A stretch of DNA of 64,000 nt. It comes from Scylla paramamosain (lineage: Eukaryota; Arthropoda; Malacostraca; Decapoda; Portunidae). The notes beneath the pieces were generated by a model. It was given only the letters and a program-made list of their open reading frames with translations, did not search any database and was not told the DNA's origin. The DNA is taken from positions 20,865,753-20,929,752 of the forward strand of contig NC_087151.1 of assembly GCF_035594125.1 (NCBI RefSeq), in the 5' to 3' direction. Shown here one piece after another: positions 11,128 to 24,515 of the stretch. The translations under genes and the position numbers were made by a program. Position 1 is the first letter of the stretch, and each line of letters begins with the position of its first letter.

Positions 11128-13039
11128 GTGTTTTGCATGTTTTAGAGTTTTGGTGCTAAAGAAATTCTAAAACCCTGAAAAGACACGTTCGTAATGTTGT
11201 TTTACATGTATATTCCCATATAGGGTGATTTCCATGCTTTTTAGCGTTATGATGCCTAATACGAAAAAAAAAAAAAAATAATAAATCAAATAAAAACCCT
11301 CAAAAGACATTTTTCTAGTAATGTAGTTTTATTTCCCTATATAGGTGACTGAATACATTATGGCATTTTGGTACCTAATAATATATAAAAAAAAAAACAC
11401 TCAAAATACAATTTATTGGTAATGTTGTTCTGATTTCTCGATATAAAGTGCACTATAAAATTCATGCGTTTTAGTATTTTGCTAACTAACAAGCTCTAAA
11501 ACTCTCATAATACACGTTTTTCCTAATGTTTTTTCGTTTAACATTACAGAGTCTTTTGCTTGCATTTTGACATTTTTCCACGTACTAAGCTCAAAAACAA
11601 ACAAAAACACTTTTTTGATACTTATACTTTTTCTTCATGTTTTTTTGTTTGTTTTTTACAAGCGTTTCAGCGTTTTTGGTACGTAAGTAGCTCAAAAACA
11701 CTATAAAGAGACGTTTTGGTAATGTCTTGTTCTCCCATATAGGGTACTTTTACTCCTTTTTTTTTATCATTTCGGTGTTTGCACGCACATAAATATTAAA
11801 AAAACACACGTTTCTGGAAATCTTGTTTCCTTTCTCCATATAGGGTGCTTTCCACGGATTTTAAAACCTATCAATATTCATACTCATTCATAGCGTTTTG
11901 GTACCTATGAAACTAATAAAATACTCATAATACACGTTTTTCGTAATGTTTATCCATTTCCCCATTTAGGGTACTTTGCTTACTTTTTGGCGTTTTTCTA
12001 CGAAACAAGTTGAAAAAATACTCAAAATTCTTATTTTCTTAATGTTATTAATAATATTTTGCATGCCTTTCAAAGTTTTGGTACATAAGTTGCTCAAAAA
12101 CAGTGGAAAAAAAAACGTTTCTGGTAATGTGTTGTTTTCCCATATAGGGTGCTTTTATGTTTCTTTTTTTTTTTCGTTTTGGTATCTAACACACTCATTA
12201 ACAATCAAAAGACACTTTTCTTGAAATCTCGTTTTCTTTCACTATATAGGGTGTTTTGTACCTGTGTTTTTGTATAGGGAGTTTTGGTACCTGACAATGT
12301 GAAATACACTCAAAATACATGTTTTTGGAAATATTGTTCTGTTTTTTTTTTTTTTTCTATAGAGTGCTAATTATTGCCCTTTAGCGGTTTGTTACCTAAG
12401 AAGTAAAAAGAAAAAACACCTTTCTCGTAATATATTTTTTTTTTCCATTTAACCAAATAGGGTACTTGGAATGTATTTTGACGTTTTTCACGTAACAACC
12501 TCAAAAACAATAAAAAAAAACTTGTTTTTGGTAATGTTATTCTGTTTCTCCATCAAGGGTGTTTTGCATGCGTTTTAGCGTTCTGATACATAAGTTGATC
12601 AAAAATACTGAAAAGAGACATTTTTGTTAATGTTTTGTTTCCCATTACAGTGTGATTTCCATGCTTTTCATCGTTTTGGAGCTAGAACACTCATAAGCAC
12701 TCAAAAGACACCTTTCTGGAAAACTCATTTCCTTTCCCATGCTTTGCATGCGTACCTAACTATTAGAAATACACTCCAATTACAAGTTTTTGGTAATGTT
12801 ATTATGTTTCCATGAAGATTTTTTTTTTTTTTTGCATCCGGCTTAGGTTTTTGGTATGTAATAAGCTCAAAAACACTTAAAAGATCCGTTTTCCTTAGTG
12901 TTGTTTTGTTGTTCAAATCAAGTGATTTCCAAGCTTTATAACGGTTTAGTATCTAAACACTCAAAACACAAGTTTCTGGAAACATCGTTTCATTTCTTCA
13001 TAAAGGTTACTTTGCATGCATTTTTGCGTTTTCTACGTA

Positions 13040-13518
13040 AGAAGCTCATAAACACATAAAATACTTGTTTTTGGCAATTTTATTCTGTTTCTCCATAAAG
13101 AGTGTTTTGCAAGCGAATTAGCGTTTTGGTACGTAAGAAGCTCAAAAAGATTGAAAAGACATGTTTTTGATAATGTTTTTTATTCCCATATGGTGATCTT
13201 TTCATGCTTTTTAGCATTCTGATACCTAGCAGTTTCATAAACATTCAAAAGACACGTTTCATTAAATTTAGTTTTGTTTGTTAGTGGGCTTCCATACATT
13301 TTAGCTTTTTGGCACCTAACAATATGAAAAAAAAAAAAACACTCAAAATACACGTTTTTGGTAATGTTGTTATGTTTATCCATACAGAGTGCTATTCATG
13401 CGTTTTCACATTTTGCTACCTAAGAAGCTCAAATTTACTCATAATACACGTTTCTCGTAATGTCTTTTTCTTTCTTCATATAGAATACTTTCCATACATT
13501 ATGGCGTTTTTCTACCTA
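13040..13518 (+). repeat. Clear example of one five-monomer higher-order unit (about 480 bp)
   Basis: Five monomers can be read in order. M2 starts agaagctcataaacacat (13,040). M3 starts near 13,135 with gaaaagacatg and a short ttcccatatggtgat. M4 starts near 13,228, M5 near 13,318 (acaatatgaaaa) and M1 near 13,423 (agaagctcaaatttactc). The next M2 starts at 13,519 with acaagctcaaaa. Individual monomers are 90-105 bp, the variation coming mainly from A-run length. M2 to M2 is 479 bp. Confidence 0.75.
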
Positions 13519-13714
13519 ACAAGCTCAAAAACTCTCAAACGATTTCTTTTTGGTGATATTATTCTGTTTTTCCATAAAGGGTGTTTTTCATGCATTTTAC
13601 CTTCTTGGTACGTAAGAAGCTGAATAAAAAAATATAAAAAACTCAAAAAACACGTTTTTGGCAAAGTAGTTTTTTTTTTTTTTTATATATAATTTTCATG
13701 TATATGTGTATATG

Positions 13715-16278
13715 AACTTGTTAACAACAAAACAGTAAAAAAACATGAAAACTTCCCTATACTGGAAAAGCAAAAACAACATTCCCCCAAAAAACGTATT
13801 TTTTTGGGTATTTTTCAGCTACTAACGTACAAAAATGCTAAAATGCTTGCAAAAATCCCTTCATGGAAAAAACAAATAACCTTACCAGAAACTAGTATTT
13901 CATTTTATTTCTTAATTAAGCCTGTCACGTACAAAAGCGCCAAAATGCATGCAAAGTACACTATATATGGATACGAAAGTACATTACGAGAAACGTGCAG
14001 TATGAGTGTTTTCAACTTATTAGGTATCAAAACGCTAAAGCGAATGAATAGCACTCTATATGGAGAAACAAAAACGCTAAAATGCATTCAAAGCATCATA
14101 TATGAGGGAAAATACGACACTTCTAGAAACGTGTCTTCTCAGTGTTTGTAAGCGTATTAGGTACCAAAACGCTAAAAAGCAAGGAAAGAACCATACATGG
14201 GAAAACAAAACATTGCAAAAAAGTCTTTTTCATTGTTTAGAGCTACTTACATACTAAAACGCAAAGGCGCATGCAAAACACCTTTTATGGAGAAACGGGA
14301 AAACGTGTATTTTTAATGTTTTAAGATAATTACGTAAAATATTGTCAAAATTCATGTAAAGTTCCCAATATGGGGAAACGAAAAGACATTACGAGAAACG
14401 TATATTGTAAGTGTTTTAGACCTTATTAGGTTGAAAAATACGAAAATGCATGAATACCACTCTGTATGGAGAAACAGAGCAACATTACTAAAAACGTGTA
14501 TTTTGTTTGTTTTCACAATGTTATGTACCAAAATGTCGAAATTCATGCAAAGTGCAATCTATGGGAGAAACGAAACGAAATTTCCAGAAACGTGAATTTT
14601 GAGTGTTTATGAGCGTGTTAGGCACCAAACTCTAAAAAATAAAAATGGAAAGCATCCTATATGGGAATACAAAACAAAATTATCAAAAAAATAGTATTTT
14701 TTTTGTGTGTTTTTTTGAGCTACTTTTATATCAAAACGCTTGAACAGACGCAAAACATGCTTTATGGAGAAACAAAATAACAATACAAAAAAAAAACTAT
14801 ATTTTCAGTGTTTTTGAGGTATGTAAGTAGAAAAACGCCGAAATGTATGCAAAGTTCCCATACCGGGAAACGAAGACATTTCGAGAAACGTGTATTATGA
14901 GAGCTTTTCAGCTTTTTAGGTACGAAAAACAAAAGGCACCTTAATAGTACTCTCTATATGAAGAAACAAAACAACACGAATGAAAATATATATTTTGAGT
15001 GGTTTTCATATTATTAGGTATTATTAGGTAAGCATCCTATATGGGAATACAAAACAAAATTACCAAAAAAATAGTATTTTTTTTGTGTGTTTTTTTGAGC
15101 TACTTTTATATCAAAACGCTTGAACAGACGCAAAACATGCTTTATGGAGAAACAAAATAACAATACAAAAAAAAAACTATATTTTCAGTGTTTTTGAGGT
15201 ATGTAAGTAGAAAAACGCCGAAATGTATGCAAAGTTCCCATACCGGCAAACGAAGACATTTCGAGAAACGTGTATTATGAGAGCTTTTCAGCTTTTTAGG
15301 TACGAAAAACAAAAGGCACCTTAATAGTACTCTCTATATGAAGAAACAAAACAACACGAATGAAAATATATATTTTGAGTGGTTTTCATATTATTAGGTA
15401 CCAAAACGCAAAAATACATGCAAAAACTTCTAAAAGACGACACAAAACGACATTACAAGAAACCTATCTTTAGAGAGTGTTTCTACGTGTTAGGCACCAA
15501 AACACTAAGAAGTATGAAAAGAGCACTATGTTGGAAGAGAAAAAGAAATAACGTGACTTTTCACGTGTTTGGAAGTTTTTAAATTTATAATGTACCAAAA
15601 CGATAAAACATGCAAAACACCCTTCATGCAGAAACAAAACATTACCAAAAACGAGCAATTTTAGGGATTTTTCAGCTTGTTGTGTACAAAAGCGTCAAAA
15701 TGCATATAAAGTACCCTATATAAGAAAACGAAAAGACTTTAAGAGAAACTAGTATTATGTTTTGTTTTTGTTTTTTTAGCTTATTAGGTACCAAAACGAT
15801 AAAACGTATGATTTGCATTCTGTATGAAGAAAACGTGTATATTAAGTGTATTTAGCTTTGTTAGGTATCAAAACGCCAAAATGCATGCAAAGCACCCGAT
15901 ATGGGGAAAATAAACGACATTTCCCGAAACATGTCTTTTGAGAGTTTATGATTTTGTTAGGCACAAAAAGCTCTTAAGAAGCATGGAAAGTACCGTAAAT
16001 GGGAAAATATTAAGTGTTTTAAGCTACTTACGTACCAAACCGCCACAACGGTTGCAAAACACACATTATGGAGAAATTCAACAGCTTTACCAAAAACATG
16101 CATTTTGAGAGATTTTGAGCCTGTTACATACAAAAACGATAAAATACGTGGAAATAACCCTAAAAGGGGAAAAGAAAACATTAAAAGAAACGTATATTTT
16201 GAGTGCTATTGAGCTTCATAGGTACCAGAACACTAAAACGTATTAACAATATTCTATAAGGAGAAACAGAACAAGATG
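13715..16278 (-). repeat. Satellite, pentameric family, - orientation (block 4)
   Basis: About 26 monomers are in - orientation, beginning at gaacttgttaacaacaaaac and ending near accagaacactaaaacg (16,225). The block contains a recent tandem duplication at 14,651-15,400. The M5, M4, M3, M2, M1 order is visible (for example 14,020, 14,120, 14,155, 14,245 and 14,325). No gene is seen. Confidence 0.86.
14651..15400 (-). repeat. Recent tandem duplication, about 370-380 bp x2
   Basis: The segment beginning agcatcctatatgggaatac at 14,651 recurs at 15,031 and both copies end at ttttcatattattaggta (about 15,020 and 15,400). I see only two or three base differences (tatcaaa/taccaaa, taccggg/taccggc), far fewer than between ordinary monomers. 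A leftover second ttattaggta lies at the junction (15,021-15,030). The copies span about four monomers, so this is unequal crossover or replication slippage on a multi-monomer unit. Confidence 0.95.
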
Positions 16279-16289
16279 AACCAAAACTT

Positions 16290-19200
16290 GTGAAATACAT
16301 GTTTCTGTTAATGTTATTCTGTTTCTCCATAAAGGGTGTTTTGCATGCGTTTTAGCGTTTTGGTATGTAAGAAGCTCAAAAACACGTAAAGGCAGGTCCT
16401 TGGTAAAAGTTGGTTTTATTCCCGTATAATGTGATTGCCCTCCTTTTTAGTGCTTTATTGCATATCACGCTCAAAAACACTCAAAAGACACTTTTCTGGT
16501 AATGTCATTTTTTTTCCACATAAAGCTAGTTTCGCATGCAATTTTTGGTTTTGGTAACTAAGAATGTGAAAAGCAATCAAAATACATGCATTTGGTAAGG
16601 TTGTTCTGTATTCTTAATTAAGAGTGTTTTTTCTGGGTTTCAGCATTTTGGTATCTAAAAAACTTCTCCATATACACCAAGTTTTTGCAATTTTTGCCTT
16701 GTGGCCGTTGTGAAACTATAAAACACTCATTATACACGTTTCTCGTAATGTCCTTTTGTATCCCAATATAGAGTGCATTCCATCCATTTTCGCGTTTTTT
16801 GAAGGTAAGAAGCTCAAAAACACTCAAAATATACCTTTTTGGTAATGTTATTTTATTTCTCCATATTCGTTGGTTTGCATCCGTTTTAGCGTTTTTCTAC
16901 GTAAAACACTGAAAAGACACATTTTCAGTAATTTTGTGATGGATTCCCACATTGAGTGACTTCCATATTATTTATCGTTTTGGTGCCTAACATGCTGAAA
17001 ACAAACACAAAAGACAGGTTTCTGGTAAGGTCGTTTAATTTCCCCATATAGGTGGCTTTGCATGCACTTTAGGGTTTGGTACATAGCAGTCCGAAAAAAA
17101 AGCTAAAATTAACTTTTTTTCATAATGTTCTTTTTTCACATAATTTCCCTGAATTTTAGCAGAATTTTGGCATCTTGGTACCTATGAAGATGAATAAAAA
17201 AATCCTATTTTTTTTATTTATTTATTATTTTCTCTATAAAGAGAAATAATAAATAATAAATAAATAAAAATAAAGCTTTTTGGTACTTAAAGAACTTAAA
17301 AACACTCATAATACACGTTTTTCGAAATGTCCTTTCGTTTCCCAAACATAAGATTCTTTGCATGTATTTAAGAGTTTTTATAGGTAACATGATCAAAAAC
17401 ACTCAAAATACATGTTTTTGGTAATGTTATTCTGTTTCTAAATAAAGGGTGTTTTGCATGCGTTTTAGCATTTTGGTATATAAGGAGATCAAAAACACTT
17501 AGAAAAAAACTTGGTAAAAGTTGGTTTTATTCCCATGTAATGTGATTGCAGTGCTTTTTAGTGCTTTATTGCCTATCATGCTAAAAAAAAAAAAAAAAAA
17601 AACACTTAAAAGACACTTTTCTCGTAATATAATTTTTGCCCCACATAAAGCTACTTTCACATGTAATTTGGGGTTTTGGTAACTAAGAACTAACAACTAA
17701 GGTTGTTCTGTTTCTCAATTAAGAGTGTTATTCAGGAGTTTCACCATTTTGGTATCTAAGAAACTTCTCCATATATACGAGTTTTTGCGTTTTTTGCCTT
17801 GTGCATCTTGAGAATCTATAAAACACTCATTATACACGTTTCTCGTAATGTCCTTGTGTTAACCAATATTTCCATCCATTTTCGCGTTTTTTGTAAAAAG
17901 CTCAAAAATACTCAAAATATACCTTTTTGGTAATCTTATTCTATTTTTTCATGTTGGTTGCTTTGCATCCGTTTTAGCATTTTTCTACTTAAAACACGGA
18001 AAAGACACGTTTTCAGTAATTTGTTTTGGATTCCCATATAGAATGACTTCCATATTATTGATTGTTTTGGTGACTAACATGCTGAAAAACACTAGAAACA
18101 CAGGTTTCTCGTAAAGTCGCTTTATTTCCCCATATAGTTGGTTTTGCATGCACTTTAGGGTTTTGTGCATAACAGTCCGAAAAAAAAAGCTAAAATTAAC
18201 TTTTTTGATAATATTCTTTTTTCATATAATTTCCCTGAATTTTGCCAGAATTTTGGGATCTCGGTACCTATGAAGAAGAATAACACAAAAAAAAATCCTA
18301 TTTATCTATTTACTTTTTCTTTTCTCTCTATAAAGAGGTTTTAGCTTTTTGGTACTTATGGAACTTAAAAACACTCATAATACACGTTTCTCGTAATGTC
18401 CTTTCGTTTCCCAGACATAGGGTTCTTTGTATGTATTTAAGCGTTTTTAGAGGTAACATGATCAAAAACACTCAAAATACATGTTTTTGGTAATGTTAAT
18501 CTGTTTTTCCATAAACGGTGTTTTGCATGCGTTTTAGCGTTTTGGTATATAAGGAGCTCAAAAACACATAAAGGCAAGTTCTTGGTAATAGATGGTTTTA
18601 TTCCCATGTAATGTGATTGCCCTCCTTTACTAGTGCTTTATTGCCTAACACGCTCAAAAACACACAAAAGACACTTTTCTGGTAATGTCATTTTTTTTTT
18701 TTACCACACAAAGCTAGTTTTCCATGCTACGAGTATTTGGGATTTTGGTAACTAAGAATGTGAAAAACAGTCAAAATACACGCATATCGTAAGGTTGTTC
18801 TGTATTCTCAATTAAGAGTGTTATTCCTGAGTTTCAGCATTTTGGTATCTAAGAAACTTATCCATATACACGAGTTTTTGCGTGTTTTGCCTTGTGGTTC
18901 TTGTGAAACTATAAAACACTCATTATATAATTTTCTCGTAATGTCGTTTTGCATCTCAATATAGAGTGCTTTCTATACATTTTCACGATTTTTGTAGGTA
19001 AGAAGCTCAAAAACACTGAAAATATACCTTTTTTGGTAATGTTATTCTATTTCTTGATATTCGTTGGTTTGCATCCGTTTTAGCGTTTTTCTACGTAAAA
19101 CACTGAAAAGACACTTTTTCAGTAATTTTGTGATGGATTCCCATATTGAGTGACTTCCATATTATATATCGTTTTGGTGCCTAACATGCAGAAAAACACT

Positions 19201-22200
19201 CAAAAGACAGGTTTCTGGTAAAGTCGTTTAATTTCCCCATATAGGTGGCTTTGCATGTACTATAGGGTTTGGTACATAACAGTCCGAAAAAAAAGCTAAA
19301 ATTAATTTTTTTTCATAATTTTCTTTTTTCACATAATTTTCCGGATTTTTGCCAGAATTTTGTCATCTTGGTACCTATGATGATGAATAACAAAAAAAAA
19401 ATAAATAAATAAATTTCCATCTTTTTATCTATTTATTTTTTTCTATAAACAGTGTTAATTATGGGTTTTAGCTAAATGGTACTTAAAGAACTTAAAAACA
19501 CTCGTAATACATGTTTCTCGAAATGTCCTTTAATTTCCCAAACATATGGTTCTTTGCATGTATTTAAGCGTTTTTTATAGGTAACATGATCAAAAACACT
19601 CAAAATACATGTTTTTGGTAATGTTATTCTGTTTCTCCATAAAGGATGTTTTGCATTCGTTTTAGCGTTTTGGTATATAAGGAGCTCAAAAGCACTTAAA
19701 GGCAAGTTCTTAGTAATAGTTAGTTTTATTCCCATGTAATGTGATTGCCTTGCTTTTTTAGTGCTTTATTGCCTATTATGCTAAAAAAAAAAAAAAAAAA
19801 AACTTAAAAGACACTTTTCTGGTAATGTCATTTTTTTCCCACATAAAGCTACTTTCACATAAAATTTGGGGTTTTGTGAAAAACACTCAAAATACATGCA
19901 TTTGGTAAGGTTGTTCTGTTTCTCAATTAAGAGTGTTATTGAGGAGTTTCAGCATTTTGGTATCTAAGAAACTTCTCCATATATATGAGATTTTACCTTT
20001 TTTGCCTCGTGATTCTTGAGAATCTATAAAACACTCATTATACACGTTTGTCGTAATGTCCTTTTGTTAATCAACAGAGAGAGCTTTGCATCCATTTACG
20101 CGTTTTTTTGTAAGTAAAAAGCTCAAAAAACACTCAAATTATACCTTTTTGGTAATCTTATTCTATTTCTTCATATTGGTTGGTTTGCATCCGTTTTAGC
20201 GTTTTCCTACGTAAAACACGAAAAAGACACATTTAAAGTGATTTTGTTTCGGATTTCCACATAGAATTACTTCAATATTATTTATTGTTTTGGTGACTAA
20301 CATGCTGAAAAACACTAGAAACATAGGTTTCTCGTAAAGTCGTTTAATTTCCCCATATAGTTGGCTTTGCATGCACTTCATGGTTTGGTACATAACAGTC
20401 CGAAAAAGAGCTAAAATTAACTTTTTTTGATAATGTTCTTTTTACACATAATTTTCCTGAATTTTGCCAGAATTTTGGCATCTCAGTACCTATGAAGAAG
20501 AATAACAAAAAAAAAAATCTTAATTTTTTTATTATTTCTTTATTTTTATTTTTTTCTCTATAAAGAGGTTTTAGCTTTTTGGTACTTATGGAACTTAAAA
20601 GCACGCATAATACACGTTTCTCGTAATGTCCTTTCGTTTCCGAGACATAGGGTTCTTTGCATGTATTTAAGCGTTTTTAGAGGTAACATGATCAAAAACA
20701 CTCAAAATACATGTTTTTGGTAATGTTAATCTATTTCTCCATAAAGGGTGTTTTGCATGTGTTTTAGCATTTTGGTATATAAGGAGTTAAAAAACACTTA
20801 AAGGCAAGTTCTTCGTAAAAGTTGGTTTTATTCCCATGTAATGTGATTACCTTCCTTTTTAGTGCTTTATTGCCTAACTCTCTCAAAAACCCTCAAAAGA
20901 CAATTTTCTGGTAATGTCATTTTTTTCCCACATAAAGCTAGTTTCGCATGCAATTTGGGGTTCTAGTAACTAAGAATGTGAAAAACACTCAAAATACACG
21001 AATTTAGTAATGATATTCTGTTTCTTAATTAAGAGTGTTATTCAGGAGTTTCAGCATTTTGGTATCTAAGAAACTTCTCCTTATACACTAGTTTTTGCGT
21101 TTTTTGCGTCGTGGTTCTTGTGAAACTATAAAATAATCATTATACACGTTTCTCGTAATGTCTTTTTGTTTCCCAATATAGAGTACTTCGCATCCATTTT
21201 CGCGTTTTTTTTTTTTTTTTGCTGGTTACAAGCTCAAAAACACTTAAAATATACCTTTTTGTTAATGTTATTCTATTTTTTCATATTGGTCTGTTTGCAT
21301 CCGTTTTAGCGTTTTTTACATAAAACACTTAAAAGACACGTTTTCAGTAGTTTTGTTTTGGATTCCCATATAGAGTGACTTCCATATTATTTATCGTTTT
21401 GGTGCCTAACATGCTAAAAAAACACTCAAAAGACAGTTTTCTTATAAAGTCGTTTAATTTCCCCATATAGATGGCTTTGCATGCACTTTAGGGTTTGGTA
21501 CATAATAGTCCGAAAAAAAAAGCTAAAATTAACTTTTTCGATAATGTTCTTTTATCCACATAATTTCCCTGAATTTTAACAGAATTTTGGCATCTCGGTA
21601 CCTATGAAGATGAATAACAAAAAAAAAAAAATATATATATATTATTTTCATTTATTTCATATATTTATTTATTTATTTATTTTTGTTTCTTTATAAAGAG
21701 TGTTATTTTTGGGTTTTAGCTTTTTGGTATTTAAGTAACTTAAAAACACCTATAATACACGTTTCTCGTAATGTCCTTTCGTTTCCCAAACATAGGATTC
21801 TTTGCATGTATTTAAGCGTTTTTATAGGTAACATGATCAAAAACACTCAAAATGCATGTTTTTTTGTAATGTTATTGTGTTTCTCCATGAAGGATTTTTT
21901 GCATTCGTTTTAGCGTTTTGGTAAGTAAGGAGCTCAAAAATATTTAACGGCAAGTTCTTGGTAAAAGTTTGTTTTATTCACATGTAATGTGATTGCCTTT
22001 CTTTTAAGTACTTTATTGCCTAACACGCTCATAAACACTTAAAAGACATTTTCTGGCAATATAATTTTTTCCCCACATAAACCTAGTTTCGCATGCAATT
22101 TCGTGTTTTGGTAAATAAGAATGTGAAAAACACTCAAAATACACGCATTTTGTAAGGTTGTTCTGTATCTCAATCAAGAGTGTTATTCATGAGTTTCAGC

Positions 22201-23423
22201 ATTTTGGTATCTAAGAAACTTTTGCCTTGTGGTTGTTGTGAAACTATAAAACACTCATTATACAGGTTTCTCGTACTGTCCTTTTGTTTCCCAATATAGA
22301 GTGCTTTGCATCCATTTTCGCATTTTTTGTTGGTAACAGGCTCAAAAACACTTAAAATATACCTTTTTGGCAATGTTATTTTATTTCTTCATATTGGTTT
22401 GTTTGAATCTGTTTTAGCGTGTTTCTACGTAAAACACTGAAAAGACGTGTTAAGTGATTTTGTTTTGGATTCCCATATAGAGTGACTTCCATATTATTTA
22501 TTGTTTTGGTGCCTAACATGCTGAAAAACACTCAAAAGACAGGTTTCTGGTAAAGTCGTTTAATTTCCCTATAGAGGTGGCTTTGCATGGAATTTAGGTT
22601 TTGCTACATAACTGTCCAAAAAAAAGCTAAAATTAACTTTTTTGATAATGTTCTTTTTTCCACATAACTTCCCTGAATTTTGCCAGAATTTTGGCATCTC
22701 GGTACATATGAAGAAAAATAACAAAAAAAAAAAAAAAAAAGAAAATTACTTTATTTTTTTTTTGTTTCTCTATAAAGAGTGTTATTTGTGGGTTTTAGCT
22801 TTTTGGTGCTTAAGGAATTTAATAACATTCATAATACACGTTTCTCATAATGTTCTTTTCTTTCCCAAACATAGGGTTCTTTGCATGTATTTAAGCGTTT
22901 TTATAGGTAACATGATCAAAAACACTCAAAATACATGTTTTTGGTCTTCATAAAGGGTGTTTTGCATGCGTTTTAGCGTTTTGGTATGTTAGGAGCTCAA
23001 AAACTCTCAAAGGCAAGTTCTTGGTAAAAGTTGGGTTTATTCCCATGTAATGTGATTGTCCTGCTTTTTAGTGCTTTATTGCCTAACACGCTCAAAAACA
23101 CTCAAAAGACACTTTTCTGGAAATGTCTTTTTTTTTTTTTCCACATAAAGCTAGTTTCACATGCAATTTGGGGTTTTGGTAACCAAGAATGTGAAAAACA
23201 CTCAAAATACACGCATTTGGTAATTTTGGTTGTTCTGTTTCTCAATTAAGAGTGTTATTCATGAGTTTCAGCGTTTTGGTATCTAAGAATCTCAAAAACA
23301 CTTATAATGCACGTTTCTCGTAATGTCCCTTTTTTTTATTCATTTAGGGTGCTTTGCATGCATTTTGGCATTTTATTTTTCACGGAATAGCTAAAAAACA
23401 CTGAAAATACACGCTTTTGGTAA
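16290..23423 (+). repeat. Tandem array of 1.06-1.15 kb higher-order units (about 11 monomers each), seven marker copies
   Basis: The marker ttcccatgtaatgtgattgc occurs at 16,419 (variant), 17,530, 18,601, 19,729, 20,831, 21,978 and 23,040, giving spacings of 1,111, 1,071, 1,128, 1,102, 1,147 and 1,062 bp. Each unit reads in the same order: M3-M4-M5, an M1 with an extra segment of about 55 bp (ttgcgttttttgccttgtgg), M2-M3-M4, an M5 variant with cagtccgaaaaa, a partial M5 with a variable A/T tract, then M1-M2. That is two pentamers plus one extra monomer. Units 1+2 (16.4-18.6 kb) and 3+4 (18.6-20.8 kb) look more alike than neighbours do: a 20-base A run occurs at 17,581 and 19,782 only. The array ends in a partial unit that lacks the 55 bp segment. 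Confidence 0.93.
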
Positions 23424-23522
23424 TAAGAACATAAGAACATAAGCAATAAGTAAATATGCAAGAAGGCATCAAGCCTACACGTGGCAGTACTTGTATGAAA
23501 TATGCCTACGTATTTCCACCTA

Positions 23523-23765
23523 TCATCCCCAACTATAAATGTGTAATTTTCTCTTACAGTTGCCAAATGCCTCAGCACTAACAGCTTGATTACTAAGTCC
23601 GTTCCAGTCATCTACTACTGTATTTGAAAACCAATTCCTTCCTGTTTCCTTTTTGAACATCAAGTTTTCAGGCTCAAGCCTGAAAACTTGATGTTCTATT
23701 TTTCTTGTTCTGTCATGGTTACAGATTCTAAGAATTTTCCTTATGTTCCCCTTGTTATAACCCAT
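23523..23765 (-). pseudogene. CR1-like LINE C-terminal remnant
   Basis: The - strand reads NKGNIRKILRICNHDRTRKI, then a stretch coded by a perfect 20 bp inverted repeat, then GRNWFSNTVVDDWNGLSNQA. The FSNTVVDDWNGL segment fits the tail of CR1/jockey-like polyproteins, in which FFSNRVVNxWNxLP is common (from memory of the family). The segment ends in a stop about 100 bp before the octamer tail. Confidence 0.7.
23655..23696. repeat. Perfect inverted repeat, 20 bp arms, 2 bp loop
   Basis: The left arm gaacatcaagttttcaggct (23,655-23,674) is exactly complementary to the right arm agcctgaaaacttgatgttc (23,677-23,696), with only ca between. It lies in the coding part of the CR1-like relic. Whether it is ancestral to the family or arose in this copy cannot be told from one copy. 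Confidence 0.97.
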
Positions 23766-24128
23766 ATACCACTTAAAGACTTATCTCAGGTCCACTCTTA
23801 ACCTACGTCTCTCTAAAGAATGTAAATTTAACAGATTGAATCTCGCTTCGTTAGGAATACTCCTCATCCCCTGTATCCTTTTAGTCATTTTCCTTTGAAG
23901 TGATTCTAATAGACCTTTATCCTTCCTGTGATGTGGTGACCAGAATAGGACAGCGTAGTCTAGATGAAGTCTGACCAGCGCTAAATGTAACTTTAATATT
24001 ACTTGGGGAGTTTTACTTTTAGCACTCCTGAAAATGAATCATAATACACTATTTGCTTTGTTTCAGGCCTCTTTGCATTGCTTTCTTAGACGGAGTTCAG
24101 AACTAACTTTAAATCTCAAATCTTTTTC

Positions 24129-24497
24129 TTACCCTGAACCTACCAGAACTTGCTTGTTCATTGTGTAACTACTGTGTGGGTTTCTTCTACTTACGCTAAG
24201 TGCTTTGCATTTCTTGATATTAAAGTGCATTTGCCATCTATCTGTCCATTCGTTCATCCTATCCAAATCTGCCTGCAAGGCGATGGTATGCGATTCTGAC
24301 CTAATTAATCTACATACTCTCGTGTCATCCGCAAATTTACTAACAGCACTACTAATTCCACTATCCAAGTCATTGACATATATTAAAAACAACATCGGCC
24401 CTAATACTAATAATCCCTTTGTCACCCCACTAATTACTTGACCCCACTCGGATTTAGAGCCGTTTAATACAACACTCTGACGCCTGCCGCTTGGCAA
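24129..24497 (-). pseudogene. CR1-like LINE reverse transcriptase fragment (motifs B-D)
   Basis: About 120 codons are open on the - strand. They contain SGVTKGLLVLGPMLFLIYVN (motif B, where [10 protein letters not shown] is usual, so the conserved PQ is changed to TK), DLDSGISSAVSKFADDTRVC (motif C, FADD) and a motif D-like NIKKCKALSVS. The loss of Pro-Gln in motif B, the internal deletion just upstream and the frame breaks mark it as dead. The open frame stops near 24,129, and thumb/C-terminal remnants continue in other frames to about 23,520. Confidence 0.85.
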
Positions 24498-24515
24498 TGA
24501 CCTTATCCAGATTAC

